Shown one piece after another: positions 28,836 to 37,863 of a stretch of DNA of 64,000 nt (the first letter of the stretch is position 1; every line of letters starts with the position of its first letter). Both the position numbers and the translations under genes were made by a program. Source of the DNA: Novosphingobium sp. (GTDB lineage: Bacteria; Pseudomonadota; Alphaproteobacteria; Sphingomonadales; Sphingomonadaceae); contig JADLHU010000051.1 in NCBI GenBank assembly GCA_020848655.1, forward strand, positions 1 through 64,000. The letters are read 5' to 3'. The notes beneath the pieces were generated by a model. It was not told the DNA's origin and did no database searches. It saw only the letters and a list, made by a program, of their open reading frames with translations.

Positions 28836-30608
28836 ATGCAGCGCATGCTTTCGAGCGGGGCGATGACGGGGACAGTTCAAGCGATGACGGCAGGCGGGGA
28901 AACGGGGCACGGTGCTGGCGGAGCGGCGGGCCGAGGCGCGCGCCGGGGTGCTGGCCCAGGTGCGGGCGAGGCCACGGATGGGGCCGAGCGTGCATCGGGT
29001 CGGCGCGGATTGGGGCTGAAGCCGCAGTTGCTGGCGCTGCTGTTCATGCTCAATCTCGTGGCGGCGGCGGCCTATTCCAGCGTCATCTACAACACCAACC
29101 GCACCGAATTCATGGCCGGGGTCGATGCCCGCCTGCTGGCCGCGACCCATGCCGCGCAGGAAATCATCCCCGATCGCTATCACGAGGCGATCACCGGCCC
29201 GCAATCGATCCCCAAGGCCGAATTCGATGCGCTGCAGGCGCGCCTGTCGCGCTTCGCCAACCGGTCGGGCTTCGTCTACGTCTATACCTACATGAAGCTG
29301 GGCAACCAGATCCGCACCGTCGCCACCAGCGCGACCGACCAGGAAATCGCGGCCGGCCGGCAGACCCCTTTCTTCGCGCTTTACGATACCGCGCCGCGCA
29401 AGCTGTTCGAAAGTTTCGCCGACGGGCGCACCCGGTTCGATGAATACAACGATTCGTTCGGGCGCTTCCGGTCGATCTACCGGCCGGTGCGCATGGCCGA
29501 TGGCCGCGTCTATGTGGTCGGCGCGGACGTGGACCTGGCCCATCTGGCCAAGCGCCAGGCCGAAGTGCTGACCAAGGCGATCCTTATCGGCGTGGGCATG
29601 TTCACGCTGTCGATGGCGCTGGGCTGGCTGCTGGTGGCGCGGATCGTCGATCCGCTGGTGCGGCTGACGTCGTTCACGAAGAACATGGAACGGCGCAGCT
29701 TCCAGCCCGACGTGTCCGAGATGGCGGCGATGCGCAAGATCAGCGGATCGCGCGGCGACGAAGTGGGCCGTCTGGCCGAGGCGATGGCCGCGATGATCGC
29801 GCGCCTGCAACGCTATCTGGTGGAAGTGGAAGCCGCCACCGCCGCGCGCGAACGCGTGGAAGGCGAACTGTCCGCCGCGCGCGACATCCAGATCGGCATG
29901 TTGCCGCGCAAGTTCCCGCCCTTTCCCGAACGCACCGATCTGGATGTGTTCGCCATGCTCGAATCGGCCAAGCAGGTCGGCGGCGATCTGTACGACTACT
30001 TCATGATCGACGAGAACCGGCTGTTCTTCGTGGTCGGCGACGTTTCGGGCAAGGGCGTGCCAGCGGCGCTGTTCATGGCGATGACCGCGATCCGCTTCAA
30101 GGCGCACGCTTTTTCCGCCGCGTCCACCGGCGAGATCATGGAACTGGTCAACACCTCGCTCTCGCGCGAGAATCCGGCCGAGATGTTCGTCACCGCCTTC
30201 GCCGCGATCCTCGATCTGCGCGATGGCACGGTGGAATACACCGATGGCGGCCACGAAGCCCCGTTCCTGATCCGCGCCGATGGCCGCGTCGATCGGCTGG
30301 CCAAGCACCAGGGCATGGCGCTGGGCGTGTTCGAGGACGTGCCCTACAAGACCGATCGCTTCACGCTGGCGCCGGGCGATGCGATCGTCCTGTTCACCGA
30401 TGGCGTTTCGGAAGCCACCGACAAGGACGATCAGTTGTTCTCGGTCGAGCGGATCGGCGATGCGCTGGCGCAGGCGCGCGCCAGTTCCTCGGCCCGGCTG
30501 ATCGCCGACGGACTGGCCGAAAGCGTGCGCGGCTTCGTCGGCACCGTGCCGCAGTCGGATGACATCGCGATTCTGGTGGTGTGCTACGAGCCGGCGCCCG
30601 CGGGTTAG
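28836..30608 (+). CDS. SpoIIE/RsbU-type PP2C serine phosphatase with periplasmic sensor and HAMP
   Basis: GGDLYDYFMIDENRLFFVVGDVSGKGVPAALFMAM, YTDGGHEAPFLI, LFTDGVSEATD; start codon uncertain. Confidence 0.92.
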   Translation: MQRMLSSGAMTGTVQAMTAGGETGHGAGGAAGRGARRGAGPGAGEATDGAERASGRRGLGLKPQLLALLFMLNLVAAAAYSSVIYNTNRTEFMAGVDARLLAATHAAQEIIPDRYHEAITGPQSIPKAEFDALQARLSRFANRSGFVYVYTYMKLGNQIRTVATSATDQEIAAGRQTPFFALYDTAPRKLFESFADGRTRFDEYNDSFGRFRSIYRPVRMADGRVYVVGADVDLAHLAKRQAEVLTKAILIGVGMFTLSMALGWLLVARIVDPLVRLTSFTKNMERRSFQPDVSEMAAMRKISGSRGDEVGRLAEAMAAMIARLQRYLVEVEAATAARERVEGELSAARDIQIGMLPRKFPPFPERTDLDVFAMLESAKQVGGDLYDYFMIDENRLFFVVGDVSGKGVPAALFMAMTAIRFKAHAFSAASTGEIMELVNTSLSRENPAEMFVTAFAAILDLRDGTVEYTDGGHEAPFLIRADGRVDRLAKHQGMALGVFEDVPYKTDRFTLAPGDAIVLFTDGVSEATDKDDQLFSVERIGDALAQARASSSARLIADGLAESVRGFVGTVPQSDDIAILVVCYEPAPAG

Positions 30609-30654
30609 TCTGATGGAATGAACGGTGATGGCCCCGCGTGAGGCCGTCACCCCG

Positions 30655-31446
30655 TCACCCCGGCAGCACGAAGGCCGCGCGGTCCACGCCGTGCATCTTG
30701 CGCAAGTACAACCGCATGTCGGCGATCGCCTTGTGCAGCGCCGCATCGCAGGTTGGCGGGGCGGCAACGGCGGCCATGCTCATCGCGCAGGTTTCCAGGT
30801 CCCAGGGCATGAAATCGAACCCGGTTTCGGCCTCCAGCATCCAGATCACCGGATAGGGGCGGCCGAACATCACGCCCTTCAGTTCCTCGCGCCCGACCAG
30901 ATAGAGGCTGGCCTCGGCGCGGTTCGGCGCGACCAGCAGCACTTCCGCCAGATCGAGCGACAGCACCAGCGTGGCCGGGCGGGCGAACTTGGACAGGCGA
31001 AAGCCAAGGTCGATGTCCGGCCCGATGAAGTCCACATGCGGCGCGCTGTCTTCCGAGGACAGTTCGGGGATATCGAGTTCGATGTTGCTTTCGGCGAAAT
31101 CGGCCAGCCAGGCGGCGCCTTTCAACCGCAGCGGCAGCGCTTCGAGGCGGGACTGTTCGTAGCGGCGCATGGTGCGCAGCAGCGCGATCAGGATCGTCGT
31201 CACTTCGCTGGCGGATGACGGCTCGACCACGAAGATCACTTCGTCGCCCATGACTTTCCACACTTCCACCGCCGGGGTCTCGTCCTCGTCGAGGAATTCG
31301 AAGCCAAGCTGGCCGGCCAGCATCAGCGGGAAGTGCGTGAAGAAGGTGCGGAAGGTGTCCAGCCAGCCCGCGCTGCCCCGGCCGGTGTGGCTGGCCTTGA
31401 ACAGCGTGGAGCCGACCATGTCGACCGAAAGGAAAAGCCGCAGCAT
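30655..31446 (-). CDS. Class III adenylate/guanylate cyclase-like protein
   Basis: LFLSVDMVGSTLFK and VWKVMGDEVIFVV cyclase homology motifs; GPDIDLGFRLSKFA in place of usual VNxAARL. Confidence 0.65.
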   Translation of the reverse strand: MLRLFLSVDMVGSTLFKASHTGRGSAGWLDTFRTFFTHFPLMLAGQLGFEFLDEDETPAVEVWKVMGDEVIFVVEPSSASEVTTILIALLRTMRRYEQSRLEALPLRLKGAAWLADFAESNIELDIPELSSEDSAPHVDFIGPDIDLGFRLSKFARPATLVLSLDLAEVLLVAPNRAEASLYLVGREELKGVMFGRPYPVIWMLEAETGFDFMPWDLETCAMSMAAVAAPPTCDAALHKAIADMRLYLRKMHGVDRAAFVLPG

Positions 31447-31459
31447 CGCGGGGCCGCGC

Positions 31460-32176
31460 TCAGAAGCTCGCCAGCAGCGATGCGACCACGGCGCCGCGCC
31501 CTGCCCGCCCGGCCTCGTCGGCGGCGCCATAGTCGCTGTCGATGTAGGACAAGGATGCGGTGATGGGGCCGTGCGACCAAGACAGGCCCGCCTCCCAGTC
31601 CCACTTCTTGAAGGCCGGATTGCTCTCGCGCCCGCCGCGCAGCCGCAGCGTCAGCGGGGTGGCGGGCAGCGCCACGTCCACTTTCGCGCCAAGGTAGAGG
31701 TTCTCGTAGCCGTAGTTGTCCTGATCGGGAATGTACGAGACTTGCGCTTCGAAGGCGGCGGGGCCGATCGTCCGGCCCAGCGTGCCGGCCAGTTCGATGT
31801 AGTTCACGCCGTGCCCGCCCGGATAGACATAGCCCAGCACCTTGGCGCTGTAATCCAGCCCGCCAGCCGATCCGGCATAGCCGCCGTACAAGTCCAGTTC
31901 CATGTGCGAACCGCCGGTGTTGGACACGTTCGATGCCCAGGTGCCCACGAAGAAGCCGCTGGCGGTGGTCACGTCGATGCCGCCCTGGACCGCCGGATCG
32001 CGGCCCGACAGGCTGATGCCGCGAAAGCGATAATCGGAAACCACGCCGATATTGGCGGAAATCTCGATGGCATCGGGCGCGTCGGTGGGGGCGCCTTGCG
32101 CGCGCGCGGCAGTGGCCCCGCCCATTGCCGGAACCAGCGCAAGCGCCGCCACAGTGATCCTGCCGAATAGTGTCAC
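31460..32176 (-). CDS. TorF family putative porin (Gcw_chp-type outer membrane protein)
   Basis: ISANIGVVSDYRFRGISLSGRDPAVQGGIDVTTASGFFVGTWASNVS. Confidence 0.85.
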   Translation of the reverse strand: MTLFGRITVAALALVPAMGGATAARAQGAPTDAPDAIEISANIGVVSDYRFRGISLSGRDPAVQGGIDVTTASGFFVGTWASNVSNTGGSHMELDLYGGYAGSAGGLDYSAKVLGYVYPGGHGVNYIELAGTLGRTIGPAAFEAQVSYIPDQDNYGYENLYLGAKVDVALPATPLTLRLRGGRESNPAFKKWDWEAGLSWSHGPITASLSYIDSDYGAADEAGRAGRGAVVASLLASF

Positions 32177-32264
32177 GCCCCGATTTCCCCCTGCGGCACT
32201 GGTGCCGGAAAAGGGGATACGCGCGACCCGTAAATATTCCTGAAACGCGCGCCGCGCCGCGCGA

Positions 32265-33443
32265 TCAGATCGCCTGCCCGGCCGCCCAGCCGCTGGCCCA
32301 GGCCCACTGGAAGTTGTAGCCGCCCAGCCAGCCGGTCACGTCCACCGCCTCGCCGATGGCGTAAAGGCCGGGCACGCGCCGCGCGGCCATGGTCTGCGAG
32401 GACAGGTCCGCCACCGAAATGCCGCCCGCCGTCACTTCCGCCTTGGCGAAGCCTTCGGTGCCGTTGGGCGCGAAGCGCCACCCGGCAAGGCGCGCTTCGG
32501 CGGCGCGCAGCGCCTTGTCGGGCAGGTTGCCCAGTTCCCCGTCCAGCGCCAGCCGTTCGCGCAGCGCATCGGCCAGGCGCTCGGGCAGAGCCGCGCCCAG
32601 CGCGCGGCGCAGCGCCAGGCGCGGGCGTTCGCGCTTGGCCTCCAGCAGCCAGCCGGGCGCGGCATCGGGCAGGAAATCCACCGCGATTTCGGTGCGGTGC
32701 TGCCAGTAGGAGGATATCTGCAGCATCGCCGGGCCGGACAGCCCGCGATGCGTGAACAGCGCCGCCTCGCGGAAGCGGATCTTGCCCCAGCGCACCTCGA
32801 CATCGGCGGACACCCCCGACAGCGCATGGAACAGTGCGTCGTCCGTGCCCAGCGTCAAGGGCACCAGCGCCGGGCGCGGCTGGACGATGGACAGCCCGAA
32901 GCGCCGCGCCGCATCATAGGCAAAGCCGGTCGCGCCCAGCTTGGGGATCGATGGTCCGCCCGTGGCAAGGACCAGCGCCGGGGCGGCGAAGTCGCGCCCG
33001 TCCACGCGGATGCGAAAGCGGCCATCGGCGTGGGCCACGTCCGTCACCGGCTGGCCCAGCAGCAGCGTGACCCCGGCGCGCACGCATTCATCGGCCAGCA
33101 TGTCGACGATCTGCCGGGCCGAACCATCGCAGAACAGTTGCCCCAGCGTCTTTTCGTGCCAGGCGATGCCATGGCTTTCCACCAGCGCCAGGAAATCCTG
33201 CGGCGTGTAGCGCCCCAGCGCCGACTTGGCGAAATGCGGGTTGGACGACAGGTAGCGATCGGCGGCGGTGTTGACGTTGGTGAAGTTGCAGCGTCCGCCG
33301 CCCGAAATCAGGATCTTCTTGCCCGGCGCATCGGCGTGATCGATCAGCAGCACGCGCTTGCCGCGCGCGCCCGCTGTCATCGCGCACATCATCCCCGCCG
33401 CGCCCGCGCCCAGCACGATAGCGTCGAACGGCGTGTCGCTCAC
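32265..33443 (-). CDS. NAD(P)/FAD-dependent oxidoreductase (HI0933/BaiN family)
   Basis: AIVLGAGAAGMMCAMTAGARGKRVLLIDHADAPGKKILISGGGRCNFTN. Confidence 0.9.
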   Translation of the reverse strand: MSDTPFDAIVLGAGAAGMMCAMTAGARGKRVLLIDHADAPGKKILISGGGRCNFTNVNTAADRYLSSNPHFAKSALGRYTPQDFLALVESHGIAWHEKTLGQLFCDGSARQIVDMLADECVRAGVTLLLGQPVTDVAHADGRFRIRVDGRDFAAPALVLATGGPSIPKLGATGFAYDAARRFGLSIVQPRPALVPLTLGTDDALFHALSGVSADVEVRWGKIRFREAALFTHRGLSGPAMLQISSYWQHRTEIAVDFLPDAAPGWLLEAKRERPRLALRRALGAALPERLADALRERLALDGELGNLPDKALRAAEARLAGWRFAPNGTEGFAKAEVTAGGISVADLSSQTMAARRVPGLYAIGEAVDVTGWLGGYNFQWAWASGWAAGQAI

Positions 33444-35074
33444 TGCGCCACGATGCTGCGTGCGACGGCTTCGGCCACCTTGATGCCGTCGATCGCGGCC
33501 GAAAGGATGCCGCCGGCATAGCCCGCGCCTTCGCCCGCCGGGAACAGGCGTTCGACGTTGAGGCTTTGCAGATCCGCCCCGCGCGTGACGCGCACGGGCG
33601 AGGACGTGCGCGTTTCCACGCCGGTCATCACCACGTCGGGATGGTCATAGCGCGCGATCTGGCGGCCGAACACGGGCAGCGCCTCGCGCATGGCCTCCAC
33701 CGCATAGCCGGGCAGGCATCGGGAAAGGTCGGTCATCGTCACGCCCGGCTTGTACGAAGGCGTCACTTCGCCAAGCGCGGTGGACGCCCGCCCGGCCAGG
33801 AAATCGCCCACCGTCTGCCCCGGCGCGGCATAGGTGCCGCCGCCCGCCTCGAACGCCAGCGATTCCCAGTGGCGCTGGAATTCGATGCCCGCCAGCGGCC
33901 CGCCCGGATAGTCGCGCGCCGGATCGATGGCCACGACCAGCCCTGAGTTGGCGTTGAATTCGGCCCGCGAATACTGGCTCATGCCGTTGGTGACGACGCG
34001 GCCCACTTCCGAAGTCGCCGCCACCACGCGCCCGCCGGGGCACATGCAGAAGCTGTAGACGGTGCGCCCGTTGGCACAGTGGTGCGTCAGCGCATAGGCC
34101 GCCGCGCCCAGATCGGGGTGGCCGGCGCAGGCGCCATAGCGCGCGCGATCCACCCAGCTTTGCGGATGTTCGATGCGCACGCCGATGGAAAAGGGCTTGG
34201 CCTCGATATGCACGCCGCGCCGGTGCAGCATCTCGAACGTCGGCCGCGCGCTGTGGCCCACCGCCATGATGACGTGATCGGCCTCAAGGAAGCTGCCATC
34301 GTGCAGGTGCAGCCCGCGCAGCCGCTGGCGGCCGTCGGGCAGCGGGGTAAGCTCCAGATCGTCGACACGCGTCTGCCAGCGATATTCGCCGCCCAGATCC
34401 TCGATCGTGCGGCGGATGCTTTCGACCATGGTGACCAGGCGGAACGTGCCGATATGCGGGTGCGCCTGCCACAGGATGTCGTCGGGCGCGCCGGCTTTCA
34501 CGAATTCTTCCAGCACCTTGCGGCCCAGGAAGCGCGGGTCTTTCACCCGGCAGTAGAGCTTGCCGTCGGAAAAGGTGCCCGCGCCGCCTTCGCCGAACTG
34601 GACGTTGGAATCGGGGTTCAGCTCGCCCCGGCGCCACAGGCCCCAGGTGTCCTTGGTGCGTTCGCGCACGATCTTGCCGCGATCGAGGATGATCGGGCGC
34701 AGTCCCATCTGCGCCAGGACCAGCCCGGCCATCAGCCCGCATGGCCCGGCGCCGATCACCACCGGGCGCAGCGCTTGCTGGCGTTCGGGCCAACCGGCGG
34801 GCGCCTGCGCGACGAAGCGATAGGTCATGTCGGGCGTGGGCTTCACGTCCTTGTCGCCGGCCAGGCGCGCCAGCACTTCGGCCTCGTCCGCCAGGTCGAC
34901 GTCGACGGTGTAGACCAGCACGATCGCGGTGCGCTTGCGCGCATCGTTGCCCCGGCGAAACACGGTGAAGCCGCGCAGCGATTCCGCGGGCACGCCCAGG
35001 CGCGCGGCGATCGCTTGCGCCAGCGCTTCGGCCGGATGATCGAGCGGCAGGGACAGGCCGGACAGTCGCAGCAT
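33440..35074 (-). CDS. FAD-dependent dehydrogenase-like flavoprotein
   Basis: PVVIGAGPCGLMAGLVLAQMGLRPIILDRG; VQFGEGGAGTFSDGKLYCRVKD; 4-bp overlap with downstream flavoprotein gene. Confidence 0.87.
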   Translation of the reverse strand: MLRLSGLSLPLDHPAEALAQAIAARLGVPAESLRGFTVFRRGNDARKRTAIVLVYTVDVDLADEAEVLARLAGDKDVKPTPDMTYRFVAQAPAGWPERQQALRPVVIGAGPCGLMAGLVLAQMGLRPIILDRGKIVRERTKDTWGLWRRGELNPDSNVQFGEGGAGTFSDGKLYCRVKDPRFLGRKVLEEFVKAGAPDDILWQAHPHIGTFRLVTMVESIRRTIEDLGGEYRWQTRVDDLELTPLPDGRQRLRGLHLHDGSFLEADHVIMAVGHSARPTFEMLHRRGVHIEAKPFSIGVRIEHPQSWVDRARYGACAGHPDLGAAAYALTHHCANGRTVYSFCMCPGGRVVAATSEVGRVVTNGMSQYSRAEFNANSGLVVAIDPARDYPGGPLAGIEFQRHWESLAFEAGGGTYAAPGQTVGDFLAGRASTALGEVTPSYKPGVTMTDLSRCLPGYAVEAMREALPVFGRQIARYDHPDVVMTGVETRTSSPVRVTRGADLQSLNVERLFPAGEGAGYAGGILSAAIDGIKVAEAVARSIVAQ

Positions 35075-35076
35075 CG

Positions 35077-35256
35077 TCAGCGCAGCTTGGCGATGCTCAG
35101 GTTGTCGGCCTTGGCGCGGTCCTTCACCGATTCCTCGCTGCGCGTCAGCGCCTTGGCGATGGCTTTCAGCGCCATCCCCTTTTTCGCCAGCGTGTGCAGC
35201 TTCTGGATTTCCGCTGCCGTCCACGGCTGGCGGTGTCGTTCAAATCGTTCTGCCAT
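35077..35256 (-). CDS. Small Myb/SANT-like HTH protein (59 aa)
   Basis: MAERFERHRQPWTAAEIQKLHTLAKKGMALKAIAKALTRSEESVKDRAKADNLSIAKLR*, translated by hand; below ORF-track length cutoff. Confidence 0.65.
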   Translation of the reverse strand: MAERFERHRQPWTAAEIQKLHTLAKKGMALKAIAKALTRSEESVKDRAKADNLSIAKLR

Positions 35257-35335
35257 GGTGGCCCTTTAGGCGTTGCATCACCGAGATCGAAGCGCTTTTC
35301 GCCGTTCGTGTCGAGCGAAGGTTCAGGGCGCCGTT

Positions 35336-35803
35336 CTACCCGTTGCGCCGCAACCGGACGAGCGCTTCGTCCAGCGCGGAGAGAAAGCGCGATCGGTCTG
35401 CCTTGCTGAACGGGGGCGGGCCGCCGATCTGGGTGCCGATCGAATCGCCGCCCGCGCGCAGATCGGCCATGATCGCGCGGGTGGCGATGGCCGCGCCGAT
35501 CGAACTGTGGCTGAAGACCTTGCCGTTGGGCGCGATCACCACGCCGCCGGCCTTCAGGCAGCGGTCGGCCAGCAGGATGTCGGCGGTCACGCACACGGTG
35601 CCGGGCGCGGTGCGCTCGGCGATCCAGTCGTCCGCCGCGTCGAAGCCGTCGCTTACCACCACGCGGTCGATCAGGTCGTGCCGGGGCACGCGGATCGGGC
35701 TGTTGCTGACCACGGTGACCGGCACCGCGAGGCGGAAGGCGACCTTGTAGATCTCTTCCTTCACCGGGCAGGCATCGGCATCGACGAGAATGCGGATCGT
35801 CAT
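35336..35803 (-). CDS. YaiI/YqxD family protein (DUF188)
   Basis: [25 protein letters not shown]...[10 protein letters not shown]...[17 protein letters not shown]. Confidence 0.93.
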   Translation of the reverse strand: MTIRILVDADACPVKEEIYKVAFRLAVPVTVVSNSPIRVPRHDLIDRVVVSDGFDAADDWIAERTAPGTVCVTADILLADRCLKAGGVVIAPNGKVFSHSSIGAAIATRAIMADLRAGGDSIGTQIGGPPPFSKADRSRFLSALDEALVRLRRNG

Positions 35804-35846
35804 GGCGGGCCAGTCAGCGTGCGGTCGGTCAGCGGGGTCAGTCAGC

Positions 35847-35856
35847 GGGGGGGGGG
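35847..35856. repeat. Homopolymeric G10 tract
   Basis: Ten consecutive G, 3 nt beyond the helicase stop and 44 bp upstream of the DUF188 start. Confidence 0.9.
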
Positions 35857-35859
35857 CGG

Positions 35860-37626
35860 TCAGCGCGGGCGTTCGTCGCGTCCGCGCCAGTTGCCCTTCT
35901 TGCCGGGGCCGCCGTTGCGGGGCGGGCCGCCGGGACCACCGGGACCGCCGGGGCCACGCGGGCCCTGGCCGCGATGCGGGCGCGGCGGCGGGCCGCCGGC
36001 ATTGTCGCGGCGGTTGCTGCGCGCGGCATCGCGCGGGGTGCCTTCGAAGGCGGTGATTTCCACCCCGTCGTCCTCGCTGGCGGCGGTGCGTATCGCCGCT
36101 TCGAGGAAGCGCGCGGCGATGGCCTGCGGCACTTCGAACAGCGTTTCGTTGGCGGCGATGCGGATCGCGCCGATCTCGTTGCGGCTGACGTGGCCACGGC
36201 GGCACAGCAGCGGCAGGATCCAGCGCGGATCGGCGTTCTGACGGTTGCCCACGTTGAGCCGGAACCAGGCGCTGCCATCGAAGCCTTCGCGCGGCTGGCG
36301 CTGCGGTGGGCCGGCATCGGCGGCCAGCAGGTCTTCGGGTTCGGGCAGCGCGGCGCGGTGCATGCGCACCAGCGCGGCGGCGATGTCTTCGGCGCTGCGC
36401 TCGGCCAGCACGCGGGCGGCCAGCGCGCGATCTTCCTCGGTGGTTTCCACCGGGGCGAGCAACTGGGCCAGCATGCGCTCGCTGTCGGCGGCGCGGATTT
36501 CGGCGGCGGAGGGCGGCGAAACCCATTCGGCGGCGATGCGCGCGCCGCGCAGCATCATTTCCACGCGGCGGCGGCGCGGATAGGGCACCAGCAGGATCGC
36601 CGTGCCCTTCTTGCCGGCGCGCCCGGTGCGGCCCGAGCGGTGCTGGAGCGTTTCGGCATCGCGCGGGATTTCCACGTGGACCACCAGCGACAGGCCGGGC
36701 AGGTCGATGCCGCGCGCCGCCACGTCGGTGGCGACGCAGACGCGGGCACGGCGATCGCGCAGCGCCTGCAGCGCGTGGTTGCGCTCGCTCTGGCTATGCT
36801 CGCCCGACAGCGCGACGACCGCGAAACCGCGTTCGGTCAGGCTGGCGTGGAGGTGGCGCACATTGTCGCGCGTGGCGCAGAACAGGATCGCGGTTTCCGC
36901 TTCGTGGAAGCGCAGCAGGTTGACCACCGCGTTCTCGATATCGGCGGGGGCGACGGCGACGGCCTGATAGGCGATGTCGCCATGGCCGCGATCCTCGCCC
37001 ACGGTGGAAATGCGCAGCGCATCGCGCTGGTAACGCTTGGCCAGCGCGACGATGGGCTTGGGCATCGTCGCCGAAAACAGCATCGTGCGCCGCTGCGCCG
37101 GCGTGGCGTCGAGCAGTTCCTCGAGGTCTTCGCGAAAGCCCATGTCGAGCATTTCGTCGGCTTCGTCGAGCACGGCCACGCTCAGCCCCTGGAGGTTGAG
37201 CGCGCCGCGTTCCAGGTGATCGCGCAGGCGGCCCGGCGTGCCCACCACGATATGCGCGCCTTGCGACAGCATGCGCCGTTCGGCCGAAGGGTTCATGCCG
37301 CCCACGCAAGTGGCGACGCGCGCGCCGGTCGGGCCATAGAGCCATTCCAGTTCGCGGCTGACCTGAAGCGCCAGTTCGCGCGTCGGCGCGATGATCAGCG
37401 CGGCGGGCGAGCGGACGGGCTGGGCGCGGCCATCCTGGTCAAGCAGTTGCGGGGCCATGGCCAGCCCGAAGGCCACGGTCTTGCCCGATCCGGTCTGCGC
37501 GGAAACGACCAGGTCGCGTCCTTCGGCTTCGGGTTCCAGAACGGCGGCCTGGACGGGTGTGGGCGCGGCATAGCCACGTTCGGCAAGCGCTTCACCAAGA
37601 AGCGCGGGAAGTTTGGTAAAGGCCAT
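35860..37626 (-). CDS. DEAD-box RNA helicase
   Basis: [44 protein letters not shown]; Gly/Pro/Arg-rich C-tail. Confidence 0.93.
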   Translation of the reverse strand: MAFTKLPALLGEALAERGYAAPTPVQAAVLEPEAEGRDLVVSAQTGSGKTVAFGLAMAPQLLDQDGRAQPVRSPAALIIAPTRELALQVSRELEWLYGPTGARVATCVGGMNPSAERRMLSQGAHIVVGTPGRLRDHLERGALNLQGLSVAVLDEADEMLDMGFREDLEELLDATPAQRRTMLFSATMPKPIVALAKRYQRDALRISTVGEDRGHGDIAYQAVAVAPADIENAVVNLLRFHEAETAILFCATRDNVRHLHASLTERGFAVVALSGEHSQSERNHALQALRDRRARVCVATDVAARGIDLPGLSLVVHVEIPRDAETLQHRSGRTGRAGKKGTAILLVPYPRRRRVEMMLRGARIAAEWVSPPSAAEIRAADSERMLAQLLAPVETTEEDRALAARVLAERSAEDIAAALVRMHRAALPEPEDLLAADAGPPQRQPREGFDGSAWFRLNVGNRQNADPRWILPLLCRRGHVSRNEIGAIRIAANETLFEVPQAIAARFLEAAIRTAASEDDGVEITAFEGTPRDAARSNRRDNAGGPPPRPHRGQGPRGPGGPGGPGGPPRNGGPGKKGNWRGRDERPR

Positions 37627-37863
37627 TATCTTCTGTGTCTGCGCGGAGGCCGCGCGTGGCGCGTGCCGCTGGCGGGAAAAGCCCGGAAGTGGCAGCCACT
37701 ACGCCCGGATCGCCGAAAGTTCAACAACGCTGTTGCGCGCGCGTTCGCGGCGGCCGGCGCGAACCGTCTAACGGGTGACGCGAAACCGTCTTCATCCTGC
37801 CGCAAGACCGCAATATTGAGGCTCTAGCGCAGCCCCCGAAGACAATTCCAGGGGGCACACGCC

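Noticed and set aside
28812-30767. 651-aa minus-strand ORF opposite the SpoIIE phosphatase
   Set aside because: Shadow ORF; sense-strand phosphatase motifs are unambiguous.
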